The notes beneath the pieces were generated by a model. That model made no database searches and was not told the DNA's origin. It worked only from the letters and a program-made list of their open reading frames with translations. The translations under genes and the position numbers were made by a program. Of a DNA stretch of 14,589 nt, positions 1 through 6,244 are shown piece after piece (positions within the stretch are counted from its first letter, which is position 1; each line of letters starts with the position of its first letter). The DNA is from Deltaproteobacteria bacterium (GTDB taxonomy: Bacteria; Desulfobacterota; Binatia; Binatales; Binataceae), in contig JAJXYM010000347.1 of assembly GCA_021780585.1 (NCBI GenBank), forward strand, positions 1 through 14,589. Direction: 5' to 3'.

Positions 1-144
1 GCGTTCTCGCGTCGCATTGATCGCCGAGCGGGGACGGCGCGGCCGGGCGCGGCCGGCGCATAAAGACGCGGCCGGGTTCGCGCAGCGGCGCGCCCGGCGG
101 CGGGCAGTCCGGAGCGGACGGCGTGGGCATAATCCGTTTGTCCA
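1..144. other. GC-rich edge without a credible gene
   Basis: This stretch lies downstream of the minus-strand DnaA-like gene and runs to the window edge. Open frames crossing it have Arg/Ala-rich compositions typical of non-coding frames in GC-rich DNA, and none shows a recognisable domain or ribosome binding site. I see no clear terminator here. Confidence 0.4.
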
Positions 145-516
145 TCAGACGGCCTCTTGCGGTACGAATTTGGCGCCGGAGCTCGACGCGAGTTGTGCGG
201 CCAATTGGTCCAGCAGGCGGGCGAAGCCGGCGTCGGCGCGGCGGCGGCGCGCGACCGCCGCGCAGGCGTGGACCACGCTTGAATGGTCGCGGGCGAAGGC
301 GCGCGCGATCCGCGGAAACGAGGCGGGCGCGCCGCCGCGGGCGCGGCCCGGAGCGCCCGTCAGCTCGCGGCTCAGATACATCGCGACATGCCGCGCGCAG
401 GCCACATGCTGGCGGCGGGTCGGCGCGGTCAGTTCGGCGGAGTCGAGCCGGAAGGCGCGGGCCACCAGCGCCTGAACTTCGGCGATCGTGACGGGACGGG
501 AGGGCGATTCAAGCAT
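145..516 (-). CDS. Stand-alone DnaA domain IV (DnaA-box-binding HTH) protein
   Basis: A 123-residue protein that is almost entirely a DnaA C-terminal domain IV, the Trp-repressor-like helix-turn-helix that reads DnaA boxes. The DnaA signature is clear: RQHVACARHVAMYLSRELTG at residues 35-54, and RDHSSVVHA at residues 76-84, where D77, H78, S79 and S80 match the base-reading Asp-His-Thr-Thr segment of DnaA. No Walker A/B (AAA+) domain, domain I or linker is present, so it cannot act as an ATP-dependent initiator. Between the two halves is an Ala/Gly/Arg/Pro-rich insertion of about ten residues (55-65) where DnaA has a tight turn. The start is chosen because AAGGGGAA lies about 7 nt upstream of the ATG; a longer upstream reading frame has no domain content. 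A role as a DnaA-box competitor or a transcription factor is inference. Family membership is confident, function is not. Confidence 0.85.
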   Translation of the reverse strand: MLESPSRPVTIAEVQALVARAFRLDSAELTAPTRRQHVACARHVAMYLSRELTGAPGRARGGAPASFPRIARAFARDHSSVVHACAAVARRRRADAGFARLLDQLAAQLASSSGAKFVPQEAV

Positions 517-1183
517 GGGTGATTTCCCCTTGCGGCGGTATGACGTTGGCTGATCGAGCGCGGGCGGGTTGGGAGCGCGGACAGCGCGCGGCGGACCGGT
601 CGCCCGAGCGGCGATGCGGGCGGCCGGCGCTATTTCAGGCCCGGCGCGCGCGCGCGTGGAGCCCGGGGAGTTGGGCGAACGAGTCGAAGCTGGAACGTGG
701 AGCGGGAGCATCCGTCGCCGACGGCACACGCGCACGGAAACCTTCCGGCCGCGGAAAGGACAAGGAATTGACTGGGCGGAGGCTTCAAAAAATTGGCGCT
801 GCCATGGCACTCCTTGCCGGTTCGGGCCGCTCACACCCGCCGCCACTCCGCACCCGCGCCTCCGCTTCCGATAGTGTCTTCGCGGCGTGAGTTGATTTGG
901 ACAAGCCGGGGCGAAAGCCCTGGGCTATGATTGCCGTGACCGCGACGCCGCCGGCGCGACCGGCATATCGCTTGCGTCGAACCCGCGGGAATCGCGCGGC
1001 CAGCGCCGCCGGCCGGGATCGGTCTGACTCGCTCCATAGCGGCGTTCGGCTTGACACTGGCGCGCTCATGGAGGAATCCAACCACTGGAGAATCGGTATG
1101 CCGAATATTTGCACTTGAGACGAGGTCAGCCGATTCAAGGTACGGTTACGCCCACTTTAGGCGCATCGCGTTCGGCACTTATA
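517..1183. other. Long intergenic region between divergent DnaA-like and repressor genes
   Basis: No credible gene is visible on either strand in about 670 bp. The open frames here are Arg/Pro/Ala-rich shadows without domains. A short hairpin at 904-926 has AGCC/GGCT outer pairs, then GGGC and GCCC around a GAAA tetraloop, which is compatible with an RNA element on the plus strand. A TTGACA at 1051-1056 resembles a -35 box, but no good -10 lies 16-18 bp downstream. The region presumably holds the promoters of both flanking genes; I cannot place them securely. I recognise no tRNA, tmRNA, SRP RNA or RNase P RNA signature. Confidence 0.5.
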
Positions 1184-1196
1184 TCCCACAGTGGGA
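1184..1196. promoter_or_regulatory. Perfect palindrome overlapping the repressor RBS (candidate operator)
   Basis: TCCCACAGTGGGA is a perfect dyad with 6-bp arms around a central A. Its right arm overlaps the GGGAG ribosome binding site (1193-1197) of the repressor gene that starts at 1202. A dyad at this position is the usual place for autoregulation by a dimeric HTH repressor; that use is inferred. As RNA it could also form a small stem hiding the ribosome binding site. Confidence 0.45.
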
Positions 1197-1201
1197 GAAT
1201 A

Positions 1202-1867
1202 ATGTCAACTACTGTAGTAGATGAAGAATTTCGCCGAAGACTCCGACTGATCATGCAGCAGTTCGGCTCGGTCGCCGACCTGGCCCGCGCCGTGGGCGTT
1301 TCGGACAACGCTATCTACAAATGGGTCTCCGGCCGCGGTCAGCCCAGCATGATGAGCCTGGTCAATCTGGCCAAGGCCGCGGGGGTTTCGGTCGAATGGC
1401 TCGCGACCGGCCGCGGCGCCTCCGGCCGAATCAAGGCCGACGCGGCGGCCGGCGAGTCGCCCGAGTTAAGCGCGCCGCCCCATCACGCGCTGCGTGCGGC
1501 TGACGCCCGGACGCCGGCGCCGAGTCCGCAGATTGTCGATTATGTGCGCTTCAGAAACGACTGGCTGCAGCGCGCGCTCGGGGCCGACCCGCGGACGATC
1601 GCGGTGGTCGAGGCGGTGGGCGACGCGATGGCGCCGACGATCGACGAAGGCGACCTTGCGCTGGTCGATTTGCGCGAAAACCAGTTCCGTTACGACGGCG
1701 TCTATGTCGTGCGCGCCGGCGCCGATCTCGCGATCAAGCGGATTCAGCGCAAGCCCGACGGCACGCTCCTGATGCGCGGCGATAATCCCGCCTACGAGCC
1801 GGCGACGGTCCGGCCCGATCAACTGAGTCTGCTGGGTCGCGTGGTCTGGGTGCTCGGCCGTCTGTGA
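1202..1867 (+). CDS. HTH / S24 (LexA-CI type) repressor lacking the catalytic serine
   Basis: A 221-residue transcriptional regulator. Residues about 10-68 form an XRE/CI-type helix-turn-helix (SVADLARAVGVSDNAIYKWV, residues 23-42), followed by a flexible Ala/Pro-rich linker (about 70-108). Residues about 109-220 form a peptidase S24 domain like that of LexA and phage CI. The S24 core motif reads VGDAMAPTIDEGD (139-151): position 142 is Ala (codon gcg at 1625-1627) where self-cleaving members have Ser. The general-base Lys is kept at K179 (LAIKR), and the MRGDNPAYEP strand is present. The fold is therefore intact, but RecA-stimulated self-cleavage by the normal mechanism is not expected. The start at 1202 is preferred because GGGAG lies 4 nt upstream and the HTH begins directly after it; 31 further upstream codons are open but lack homology. 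It converges on the minus-strand crotonase gene. It could be a phage-derived or host stress repressor; its ligand is unknown. Confidence 0.9.
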   Translation: MSTTVVDEEFRRRLRLIMQQFGSVADLARAVGVSDNAIYKWVSGRGQPSMMSLVNLAKAAGVSVEWLATGRGASGRIKADAAAGESPELSAPPHHALRAADARTPAPSPQIVDYVRFRNDWLQRALGADPRTIAVVEAVGDAMAPTIDEGDLALVDLRENQFRYDGVYVVRAGADLAIKRIQRKPDGTLLMRGDNPAYEPATVRPDQLSLLGRVVWVLGRL

Positions 1868-1955
1868 CGACGGGCGGATGCGCGCGCGGCGGCGTTATGC
1901 CCCGCGCTTCGGCCGCGCACCGCGTTGGCGACGTTATGGCGGCGGCGCGTCCGGC

Positions 1956-2726
1956 TCAACTTTCGAAACGGCCATGGCGACCGACGCCGGAGGCGAACCG
2001 GCGCGCCCCCGCGACCGTCTCGCCCGAACGAATCGTGGCGATGCCGTGACGATATTCGTTGGCGATCGCGGCGGCGATCCCGAGCGGCTCCTGCTCATAG
2101 GCGGAGAGCCGGTCCGAGCGCAGGCATCGCTGCGGGAAGGCCGCGATTTGTTCGGCTAATTCCCGTGCCGCCGCGAGCGCCGCGCCCGGCTCGACCAGCC
2201 GATTAACCAGGCCCATCCGGAAGGCCTCTTCGGCGCCGACTCCGCGTCCGGTCAGGATCATATCGAGCGCGTGGCTCATCCCAATCAGCCGCGGCAGCCG
2301 GACCGTGCCGCCGTCCACCAGCGGCACGCCAAAGCGCCGGCAATAGACGCCGAAGACCGCGTCGCGCGCGGCCACGCGCAGATCGCACCACAGGGCGAGC
2401 TCGAGTCCGCCGGCCACCGCATGGCCCTCGACGGCGGCGACCACCGGCTTGCCAAGCAGCATCCGGGTGCATCCGAGCGGACCGTCGCCGTCAGGCGTGA
2501 CCAGATTGCCGCGCTCGGTCGCGACCGCCTTGAGGTCGGCGCCGGCGCAGAACGCGCCGTTGGCGCCGGTCAGAATCGCGACGTTGAGACGCGGATCGGA
2601 GTCGAAGCGGCGAAACGCGGCCGCGAGCGCCGCGGCGGTTGCGCGATCGACGGCGTTGCGGACTTCGGGCCGGTCGATCGTCACGGTCGCGATAGTTCCG
2701 GCGGTTGCGAATTTGACGGGCGGCAT
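1956..2726 (-). CDS. Crotonase-family protein (enoyl-CoA hydratase/isomerase-like)
   Basis: A 256-residue protein of normal crotonase length. The oxyanion-hole motifs are visible: GAFCAGADLKAV (57-68) and PVVAAVEGHAVAGGLELALW (94-113), followed by RRFGVPLVDGGTVRLPRLIG (130-149), LTGRGVGAEEA and MGLVNRLVEPG. Aligned to rat mitochondrial enoyl-CoA hydratase, the first catalytic Glu is kept (E109, in GGLE). The second falls on C129 in FGVYC, a variant I recall in a broad subfamily annotated only as crotonase/enoyl-CoA hydratase. A CoA thioester substrate is well supported; the exact reaction is not. The start was chosen because GAGGTG lies about 5 nt upstream of this ATG. The open frame runs much further upstream, but that part is antisense to the neighbouring crotonase gene and is not homologous. 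It is transcribed divergently from the 2928 gene and converges on the repressor. Confidence 0.9.
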   Translation of the reverse strand: MPPVKFATAGTIATVTIDRPEVRNAVDRATAAALAAAFRRFDSDPRLNVAILTGANGAFCAGADLKAVATERGNLVTPDGDGPLGCTRMLLGKPVVAAVEGHAVAGGLELALWCDLRVAARDAVFGVYCRRFGVPLVDGGTVRLPRLIGMSHALDMILTGRGVGAEEAFRMGLVNRLVEPGAALAAARELAEQIAAFPQRCLRSDRLSAYEQEPLGIAAAIANEYRHGIATIRSGETVAGARRFASGVGRHGRFES

Positions 2727-2927
2727 CGAAGCACCTCGCATGCCAGCGCGCGGCGCGGGCGTGGTTCTTGCGCTTCTGGATAGCACGCGGCGCGGGCCCG
2801 GGACGAATCTTTGCGAACGGTTCGCCGGCGCTTGTCGCGGCGCGCCGATCGGCGCGAGAATCGCCCTGATCCCGGACGGCGATCGAAATGGCGGCGCCAC
2901 GCCGCCGCATGCGAGCGGAGGAACGCG
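2727..2927. promoter_or_regulatory. Divergent promoter region between two crotonase genes, with two palindromes
   Basis: This 201-bp gap must hold the promoters of both divergent genes. It contains two perfect dyads: GCGAACGGTTCGC at 2813-2825 (6-bp arms, central G) and CGCGCCGATCGGCGCG at 2841-2856 (8-bp arms, no spacer). Dyads like these between divergent acyl-CoA genes suit TetR- or FadR-type dimeric regulators, which is inference. I could not place convincing -35/-10 boxes. Confidence 0.4.
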
Positions 2928-3743
2928 ATGGCCTATACGACCCTGATCTACGAACAGCATGACCGGGTGGCGAAAATCACGCTCAACCGGCCGAAGTACC
3001 GCAACGCGCAATCGACCACGCTGCTCAAGGAGCTGGATCGCGCCTTCGCCGCCGCGGCCGAGGATCGCGAGGTGCGGGTCGTGATTCTGGCCGGCGCGGG
3101 CGAACATTTCTCGTCGGGCCACGATCTCGGCACGCCCGAGGAGCGCGACGATCCGGCCAGCTATATCAACGTGCGCGGACTGGCGAATCGCCACTGGAAA
3201 TCGTGGGAGGTGTTTCTCGACAACACGCTGCGCTGGCGGGATTTGCCCAAGGCGACGATCGCGCAGGTGCAGGGCTACTGCATCTTCGGCGGCTATATGT
3301 TCGCCTCCGCGATGGATCTGATCGTCGCGGCGGAGGACGCGATGTTCCTCCCGTCGCTGACGCAGTATTTTTCGGCGCCGTGGGATCTCGGGCCGCGCAA
3401 GGCGAAAGAAATCCTCTTTCAGAGCCGCTTTATCGACGCGCGCGAGGCCGAACGGCTCGGCCTGGTGAATATGGTCGTACCGCGCGCCGAGCTCGAACGC
3501 GAGACCATGGCGCTGGCGGCGCGAATCGCGGAGAGCGACGAATTCCAGCTTCGGATGGCGAAATTCGCGGTGAATCAGGCGCAGGACGCGATGGGTTTCC
3601 GGACCGCGGTGCGCAACGCCCATTCGCATCATTTTCTCGGCCGGATGCCGGCGTACAACAAGATCGATCAGGGCGGGGAGGCGCGGCCGAAACGGCTGCC
3701 CGGAGTCGAACAGGCGATGCGCAAAATGGACCGCGGTCAATAG
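2928..3743 (+). CDS. Crotonase-family protein lacking both hydratase glutamates
   Basis: A 271-residue crotonase-fold protein. It shows the N-terminal ITLNRPKYRNA strand (17-27), the oxyanion-hole segments HFSSGHDLG (60-68) and GYCIFGGYMFASAMDLIVAA (116-135), and a PWDLGPRKAKEILF segment (151-164) typical of a subgroup of EchA-like proteins. Aligned to rat enoyl-CoA hydratase, the two catalytic Glu positions fall on M124 and L144, so classical water addition to an enoyl-CoA is unlikely. CoA binding and an oxyanion-stabilised isomerase, hydrolase or other reaction remain possible. The C-terminus is rich in His, Arg and Lys. A strong GGAGG (2917-2921) lies 6 nt before this ATG and decides the start; the frame is open further upstream without homology. 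The SnoaL-like gene follows after 64 bp on the same strand and may be co-transcribed. Confidence 0.9.
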   Translation: MAYTTLIYEQHDRVAKITLNRPKYRNAQSTTLLKELDRAFAAAAEDREVRVVILAGAGEHFSSGHDLGTPEERDDPASYINVRGLANRHWKSWEVFLDNTLRWRDLPKATIAQVQGYCIFGGYMFASAMDLIVAAEDAMFLPSLTQYFSAPWDLGPRKAKEILFQSRFIDAREAERLGLVNMVVPRAELERETMALAARIAESDEFQLRMAKFAVNQAQDAMGFRTAVRNAHSHHFLGRMPAYNKIDQGGEARPKRLPGVEQAMRKMDRGQ

Positions 3744-3807
3744 CCACTAGCAGCGGCCGATACCAACTCGAAATCTCATTTGAATGGCGGTTTACGGAGG
3801 AATGACA

Positions 3808-4203
3808 ATGGGCGCGGCGGACAATAAAAAACTGGTGGCCGAGGCGTTCGCGGCATGGGCGCGCGGCGCCGGCGACGCCTTCTTCAATCTGCTGGCCGAC
3901 GACGTGCGCTGGACCGTGATCGGCAGCACCCCGGTTTCGCGCACCTACGCGAGCCGCGCGGCCTTCGTCGAGGGCGCCGTCAAGCCGCTCACGGCGAAGC
4001 TCGCCGGGCCGATCGTGCCGACCGTGCGCGACATTATCGCCGAGGGCGACAAGGTCGCGCTGCAATGGGACGGGCGCGCGTCGGGCAAAAACGGCGCGAT
4101 TTATCATCAGACGTATTGCTGGGTGATGCGCTTCGAGAATGGCAAGGTGCGGGAAGGGACCGCCTATCTCGACACCGCGCTGATCGATCAGCTCTGGAGC
4201 TGA
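3808..4203 (+). CDS. SnoaL/NTF2-like small alpha+beta-barrel protein
   Basis: A 131-residue protein with the NTF2-like/ketosteroid-isomerase-like (SnoaL) layout: an N-terminal helix (NKKLVAEAFAAWARG), then LLADDVRWTVIGS, a helix after the TYASRAAFVEG segment, and strands DIIAEGDKVALQWDG, YHQTYCWVMRFENGKVREGT and a final YLDTALIDQL. Related proteins are small-molecule isomerases, hydrolases or binding proteins; the substrate cannot be read from sequence. The start at 3808 is chosen because GGAGG (3796-3800) stands 7 nt before it; the in-frame ATG at 3802 would be only 1 nt from that site. It lies 64 bp after the plus-strand crotonase, suggesting a shared acyl-CoA or aromatic/steroid-like pathway, which is inference. 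Confidence 0.85.
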   Translation: MGAADNKKLVAEAFAAWARGAGDAFFNLLADDVRWTVIGSTPVSRTYASRAAFVEGAVKPLTAKLAGPIVPTVRDIIAEGDKVALQWDGRASGKNGAIYHQTYCWVMRFENGKVREGTAYLDTALIDQLWS

Positions 4204-4207
4204 CGCT

Positions 4208-4233
4208 GGCGCGCTTGAGGGCCGCCGCGCGCC
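4208..4233 (+). terminator. Weak GC hairpin after the SnoaL-like gene
   Basis: GGCGCGC (4208-4214) and GCGCGCC (4227-4233) form a 7-bp stem with a 12-nt loop only 4 nt past the stop codon. There is no T-run after it, and such stems arise easily in DNA this GC-rich, so this is only a possible transcript end. Confidence 0.2.
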
Positions 4234-4425
4234 GCGCAAGCCGGGACGCCCGTAACCGATCGGGCCGTTCCCCGTCTTGATCTTTGACGGAGGCTATCTC
4301 TTAAGCGGGAAAGTCGTCCGGCGATGCGCCCGGCCCGCTACGCCTGCGTGAGATGCGGCGGCGGTCGCTCTGAAATCCCCGCGCCGCGGTTGTTCCCGCA
4401 TAGCGAGAGAAAAAAGGAGTTGACG

Positions 4426-4734
4426 TTGAAAATCGCGATTCCAGGCGTTTTTGCGCTTCTCGCGTTGATGATGCTTGCATTGCCAGCGCATGGGCAGACC
4501 GCTACGCGGCATTTGATTGGCGTCAGTTGGCATCAGCGCACAATCAGGCGGGAGCGGATTGCCGCGTGCGCCAACAAGTCGGCCGGCGCAACTTGCTCGT
4601 TTTTGCGTCAGGCGCGAACGATCAACGGCGTTTGCGAGTCCAATCGGCGTGGACGGTTACTTTGCCATGCCGATCGCCAAGGCGGCGGACGAAGGATGGG
4701 CGGTATGTCGCAAGGAAACGCTTCGGACCAGTAA
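4426..4734 (+). CDS. Small secreted protein with four cysteines
   Basis: A 102-residue protein starting with TTG. AAGGAG (4414-4419) stands 6 nt before that TTG; another in-frame TTG at 4420 directly abuts the site and is too close. Residues 1-23 form a clear signal peptide (LKIAIPG, a hydrophobic run, then LPAHGQ), so export to the periplasm or outside is expected. The mature part carries Cys at 48, 57, 70 and 80 in the pattern ACxNKxxGxxCSF...NGxC...LLC. I recall this pattern from small exported proteins of unknown function, where the Cys probably form two disulfides. The last 18 residues are Gly/Arg-rich and unlike the rest. Its codons are less GC-rich than the neighbours, so recent acquisition is possible. 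It converges on the tadG gene. No enzymatic role can be claimed. Confidence 0.65.
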   Translation: MKIAIPGVFALLALMMLALPAHGQTATRHLIGVSWHQRTIRRERIAACANKSAGATCSFLRQARTINGVCESNRRGRLLCHADRQGGGRRMGGMSQGNASDQ

Positions 4735-4798
4735 TTCCCACAGTTTAGGCCTGCTTTCGACGGATGACGACCGATCCCCCCCTTTTGGGCGTCGAAAT

Positions 4799-4835
4799 GG
4801 CGCCGATCAGGCTTCGTGGGGGCCTGATCGGCGCC
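4799..4835. terminator. 14-bp perfect hairpin between convergent genes
   Basis: GGCGCCGATCAGGC (4799-4812) pairs perfectly with GCCTGATCGGCGCC (4822-4835) around a 9-nt loop. It begins 14 bp past the stop codon of tadG on the minus strand, where ATTTC follows the stem, so it most likely ends the tad transcript. It may also stop plus-strand transcripts from the small secreted-protein gene, although no T-run follows on that side. A second inverted repeat, TTTCGACG (4755-4762) with CGTCGAAA (4790-4797), lies just beside it. Confidence 0.7.
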
Positions 4836-4848
4836 GCGCGCGCGACGG

Positions 4849-5823
4849 CTATTTGAGCAGGACCGCGGTGGTCGCGCCGGTCGCGGCGCCGCTGCTGTCG
4901 GCGATCGCATTGGGAACCGACTGCTGGATGAAATAGCAATCGATCGTTCCCTGGCCGTCGATCGATACGATCCACAGCATGGCGAAGCCCTTGAGCGGGA
5001 CCTCGGAACTGCCGTTGACGTTGCTGAAATCCACCAGCGGCACCAGCATCACGCGCTGGTCGCTCAGCGAATGGGCGGCGAAGGTCCCGCCGGGATCCGT
5101 GTCCGCGCCGAGATTGATGCGGTAGTTGAAGGCGTCCTGGGTGGGTCCGACAATATTGCCGGGCTCCGTCTGGAGCCAATCCGTGCCGGCGGTGAGTACG
5201 CCCGAATACCCGGTTTCGATATTGGCGCGATAGGCATCCGCGCCGGTGGAACCGAGCGCCAGCGGTCCCCAGTTGCCCGGACCAAGCTGGCCTTGCTTGA
5301 GCGCCACCTCCTGGCCGAAGGTCAGCGTGGTGCGGTAATCGATGCCGATTGGCACGACCCCGCTGGCCGATCTGATGGGCACGATGCCGGAGGCGGAGAT
5401 CGTCGTGACCGAGCCGGCCGCCGCCGTGCCCGAGGGCGAAGACTGCGCGTGCGCCGTGCTTTCGCCCAGGACCGCGCAAAAATAACAGGGCAGCGTGCGA
5501 GCGGCGGTGAGGATGATCTCCTTGTCGTCGGGCGAGACCGTGACCGAGACGATTTCGCTGGCCGCGATGCCGTTTTGCTCGGCGTACGAAGTTGCGACGG
5601 AAATCGCCTGGCTCTGATAGTTGGGCAGGTATTCCGCGCCGGACAGCACGGCGCTATCGGTCGCCGTCTGCATCCGGATCTTGTTCCAGTACAGATTGCC
5701 TACGTCGAAGACCAGCGCCATCGAGCCGATAATCACCGGCAGCGCAATGACGATGGTCAGCATGGTTTGTCCGCCGGACCGGATTCGGAGCAAGCGGCTG
5801 AGCGTCGGATGGCGTGATTTCAT
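4849..5823 (-). CDS. TadG-like Flp pilus-assembly / pseudopilin-like membrane protein
   Basis: A 324-residue protein with the hallmark TadG/TadE-like N-terminus: a short basic cytoplasmic segment, then SGGQTMLTIVIALPV with one membrane helix (about residues 20-41) and LVFDVGNLYWNKIRMQTATD (37-56), where TadG-like proteins have their DxG...Y...k.LQ.AaDaAALAGA pattern. The remainder (from about 60) is a Ser/Thr/Gly-rich extracytoplasmic domain without the von Willebrand A domain of long TadG proteins, and ends in a second weakly hydrophobic region. TadG proteins are thought to be anchored pseudopilin-like parts of tight-adherence pili. Start support: AGGAG lies 7 nt before the ATG. It is the last gene of the tadE / small membrane protein / tadG set, 60 bp after the previous gene, with a strong hairpin behind it. 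No Tad ATPase, prepilin peptidase or platform genes are in the window. Confidence 0.8.
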   Translation of the reverse strand: MKSRHPTLSRLLRIRSGGQTMLTIVIALPVIIGSMALVFDVGNLYWNKIRMQTATDSAVLSGAEYLPNYQSQAISVATSYAEQNGIAASEIVSVTVSPDDKEIILTAARTLPCYFCAVLGESTAHAQSSPSGTAAAGSVTTISASGIVPIRSASGVVPIGIDYRTTLTFGQEVALKQGQLGPGNWGPLALGSTGADAYRANIETGYSGVLTAGTDWLQTEPGNIVGPTQDAFNYRINLGADTDPGGTFAAHSLSDQRVMLVPLVDFSNVNGSSEVPLKGFAMLWIVSIDGQGTIDCYFIQQSVPNAIADSSGAATGATTAVLLK

Positions 5824-5851
5824 GGCACTACTCCTGTTAGCGAGGATGGCG

Positions 5852-5870
5852 TGGCGGCGGAACGCCGCCA
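5852..5870 (-). other. Hairpin between the small membrane protein and tadG
   Basis: TGGCGGCG (5852-5859) and CGCCGCCA (5863-5870) form an 8-bp perfect stem with a 3-nt loop inside the 60-bp gap before tadG. No T-run follows on the minus strand, so it is better explained as an mRNA processing, stability or partial attenuation element than as a full terminator. The function is inferred from position only. Confidence 0.4.
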
Positions 5871-5883
5871 GTGGAGATCGCGC

Positions 5884-6204
5884 TTATTCCTGAGCCGCGG
5901 ATAAACGGCGACCAGCGCCGTCCGCCGCTGGTTGCCGTTCGCCCAGGCGGACGGCCTCGTCGCCGGCGCGAAGCGCGATTTCGCATTCGCGCGGATTCCA
6001 TCGCGGCTGACGGAACATCCGCCGCACCGCCGGCGCGTGTTCAACGTCGCGCGGCGGCTCGGCCAGTCCGAGCAAGGTGCGGCGGCGCTCCGGCGGCATC
6101 ATTCGCCAGGTCAGGCGTTTGCGGCTGTTGCGACGATCGCGGCCGCCGCCCATCAACAGAAGCAGTCCGAGTGACAGGATCAAGGCCGTTGTGAAGAGGT
6201 TCAT
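5884..6204 (-). CDS. Small membrane-anchored protein inside the tad operon
   Basis: A 106-residue protein I do not recognise. Residues 3-20 (TTALILSLGLLLLMGGG) form one membrane helix, directly followed by a very basic stretch (RDRRNSRKRLTWRMMPPERR, 22-41). By the positive-inside rule the rest of the chain probably stays in the cytoplasm. The remainder has many Arg, Glu and Pro and no known motif. GGAGG stands about 10 nt before the ATG, which is a long but usable spacing. It sits between tadE (40-bp gap) and tadG (60-bp gap) on the same strand, so co-transcription is likely. Its place suggests a small accessory part of pilus assembly, which is inference. High GC makes spurious frames common, but the clean N-terminal helix, the ribosome binding site and the tight operon fit argue for a real gene. 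Confidence 0.6.
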   Translation of the reverse strand: MNLFTTALILSLGLLLLMGGGRDRRNSRKRLTWRMMPPERRRTLLGLAEPPRDVEHAPAVRRMFRQPRWNPRECEIALRAGDEAVRLGERQPAADGAGRRLSAAQE

Positions 6205-6244
6205 GACGCAGGGTCCTCCAGGTGGATTGGGGCGCTGAGCGCGC

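Noticed and set aside
17..491. Plus-strand open frames opposite the DnaA-like gene
   Set aside because: Arg/Ala-rich translations with no domain; they are antisense shadows of a gene with a clear DnaA domain IV signature.
805..818. TGGCAC followed by TTGCC as a second sigma-54 promoter
   Set aside because: Only 3 nt separate the two elements instead of 5, giving 8 bp between GG and GC, which is not functional spacing.
1051..1056. TTGACA as -35 box of the repressor gene
   Set aside because: No acceptable -10 hexamer lies 16-18 bp downstream (GAATCC at 17 bp); left unassigned.
1179..1190. DnaA box near the repressor start (TTATATCCCACA)
   Set aside because: It does not match TTATNCACA without insertions, and no cluster of boxes is present.
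1884..1907. Terminator between the repressor and the crotonase (GCGCGG/CCGCGC)
   Set aside because: A 6-bp GC stem with a 12-nt loop and no T-run is expected by chance at this base composition.
2727..3740. N-terminal extension of the minus-strand crotonase across the divergent crotonase gene
   Set aside because: The extension is antisense to a well-supported gene, is Arg/His-rich and has no homology; a ribosome binding site marks the start at 2726.
4517..4936. Frameshifted remnant of a larger gene around the small secreted protein
   Set aside because: The 4426 frame alone carries the ribosome binding site, signal peptide and regular Cys pattern, so no frameshift is needed.
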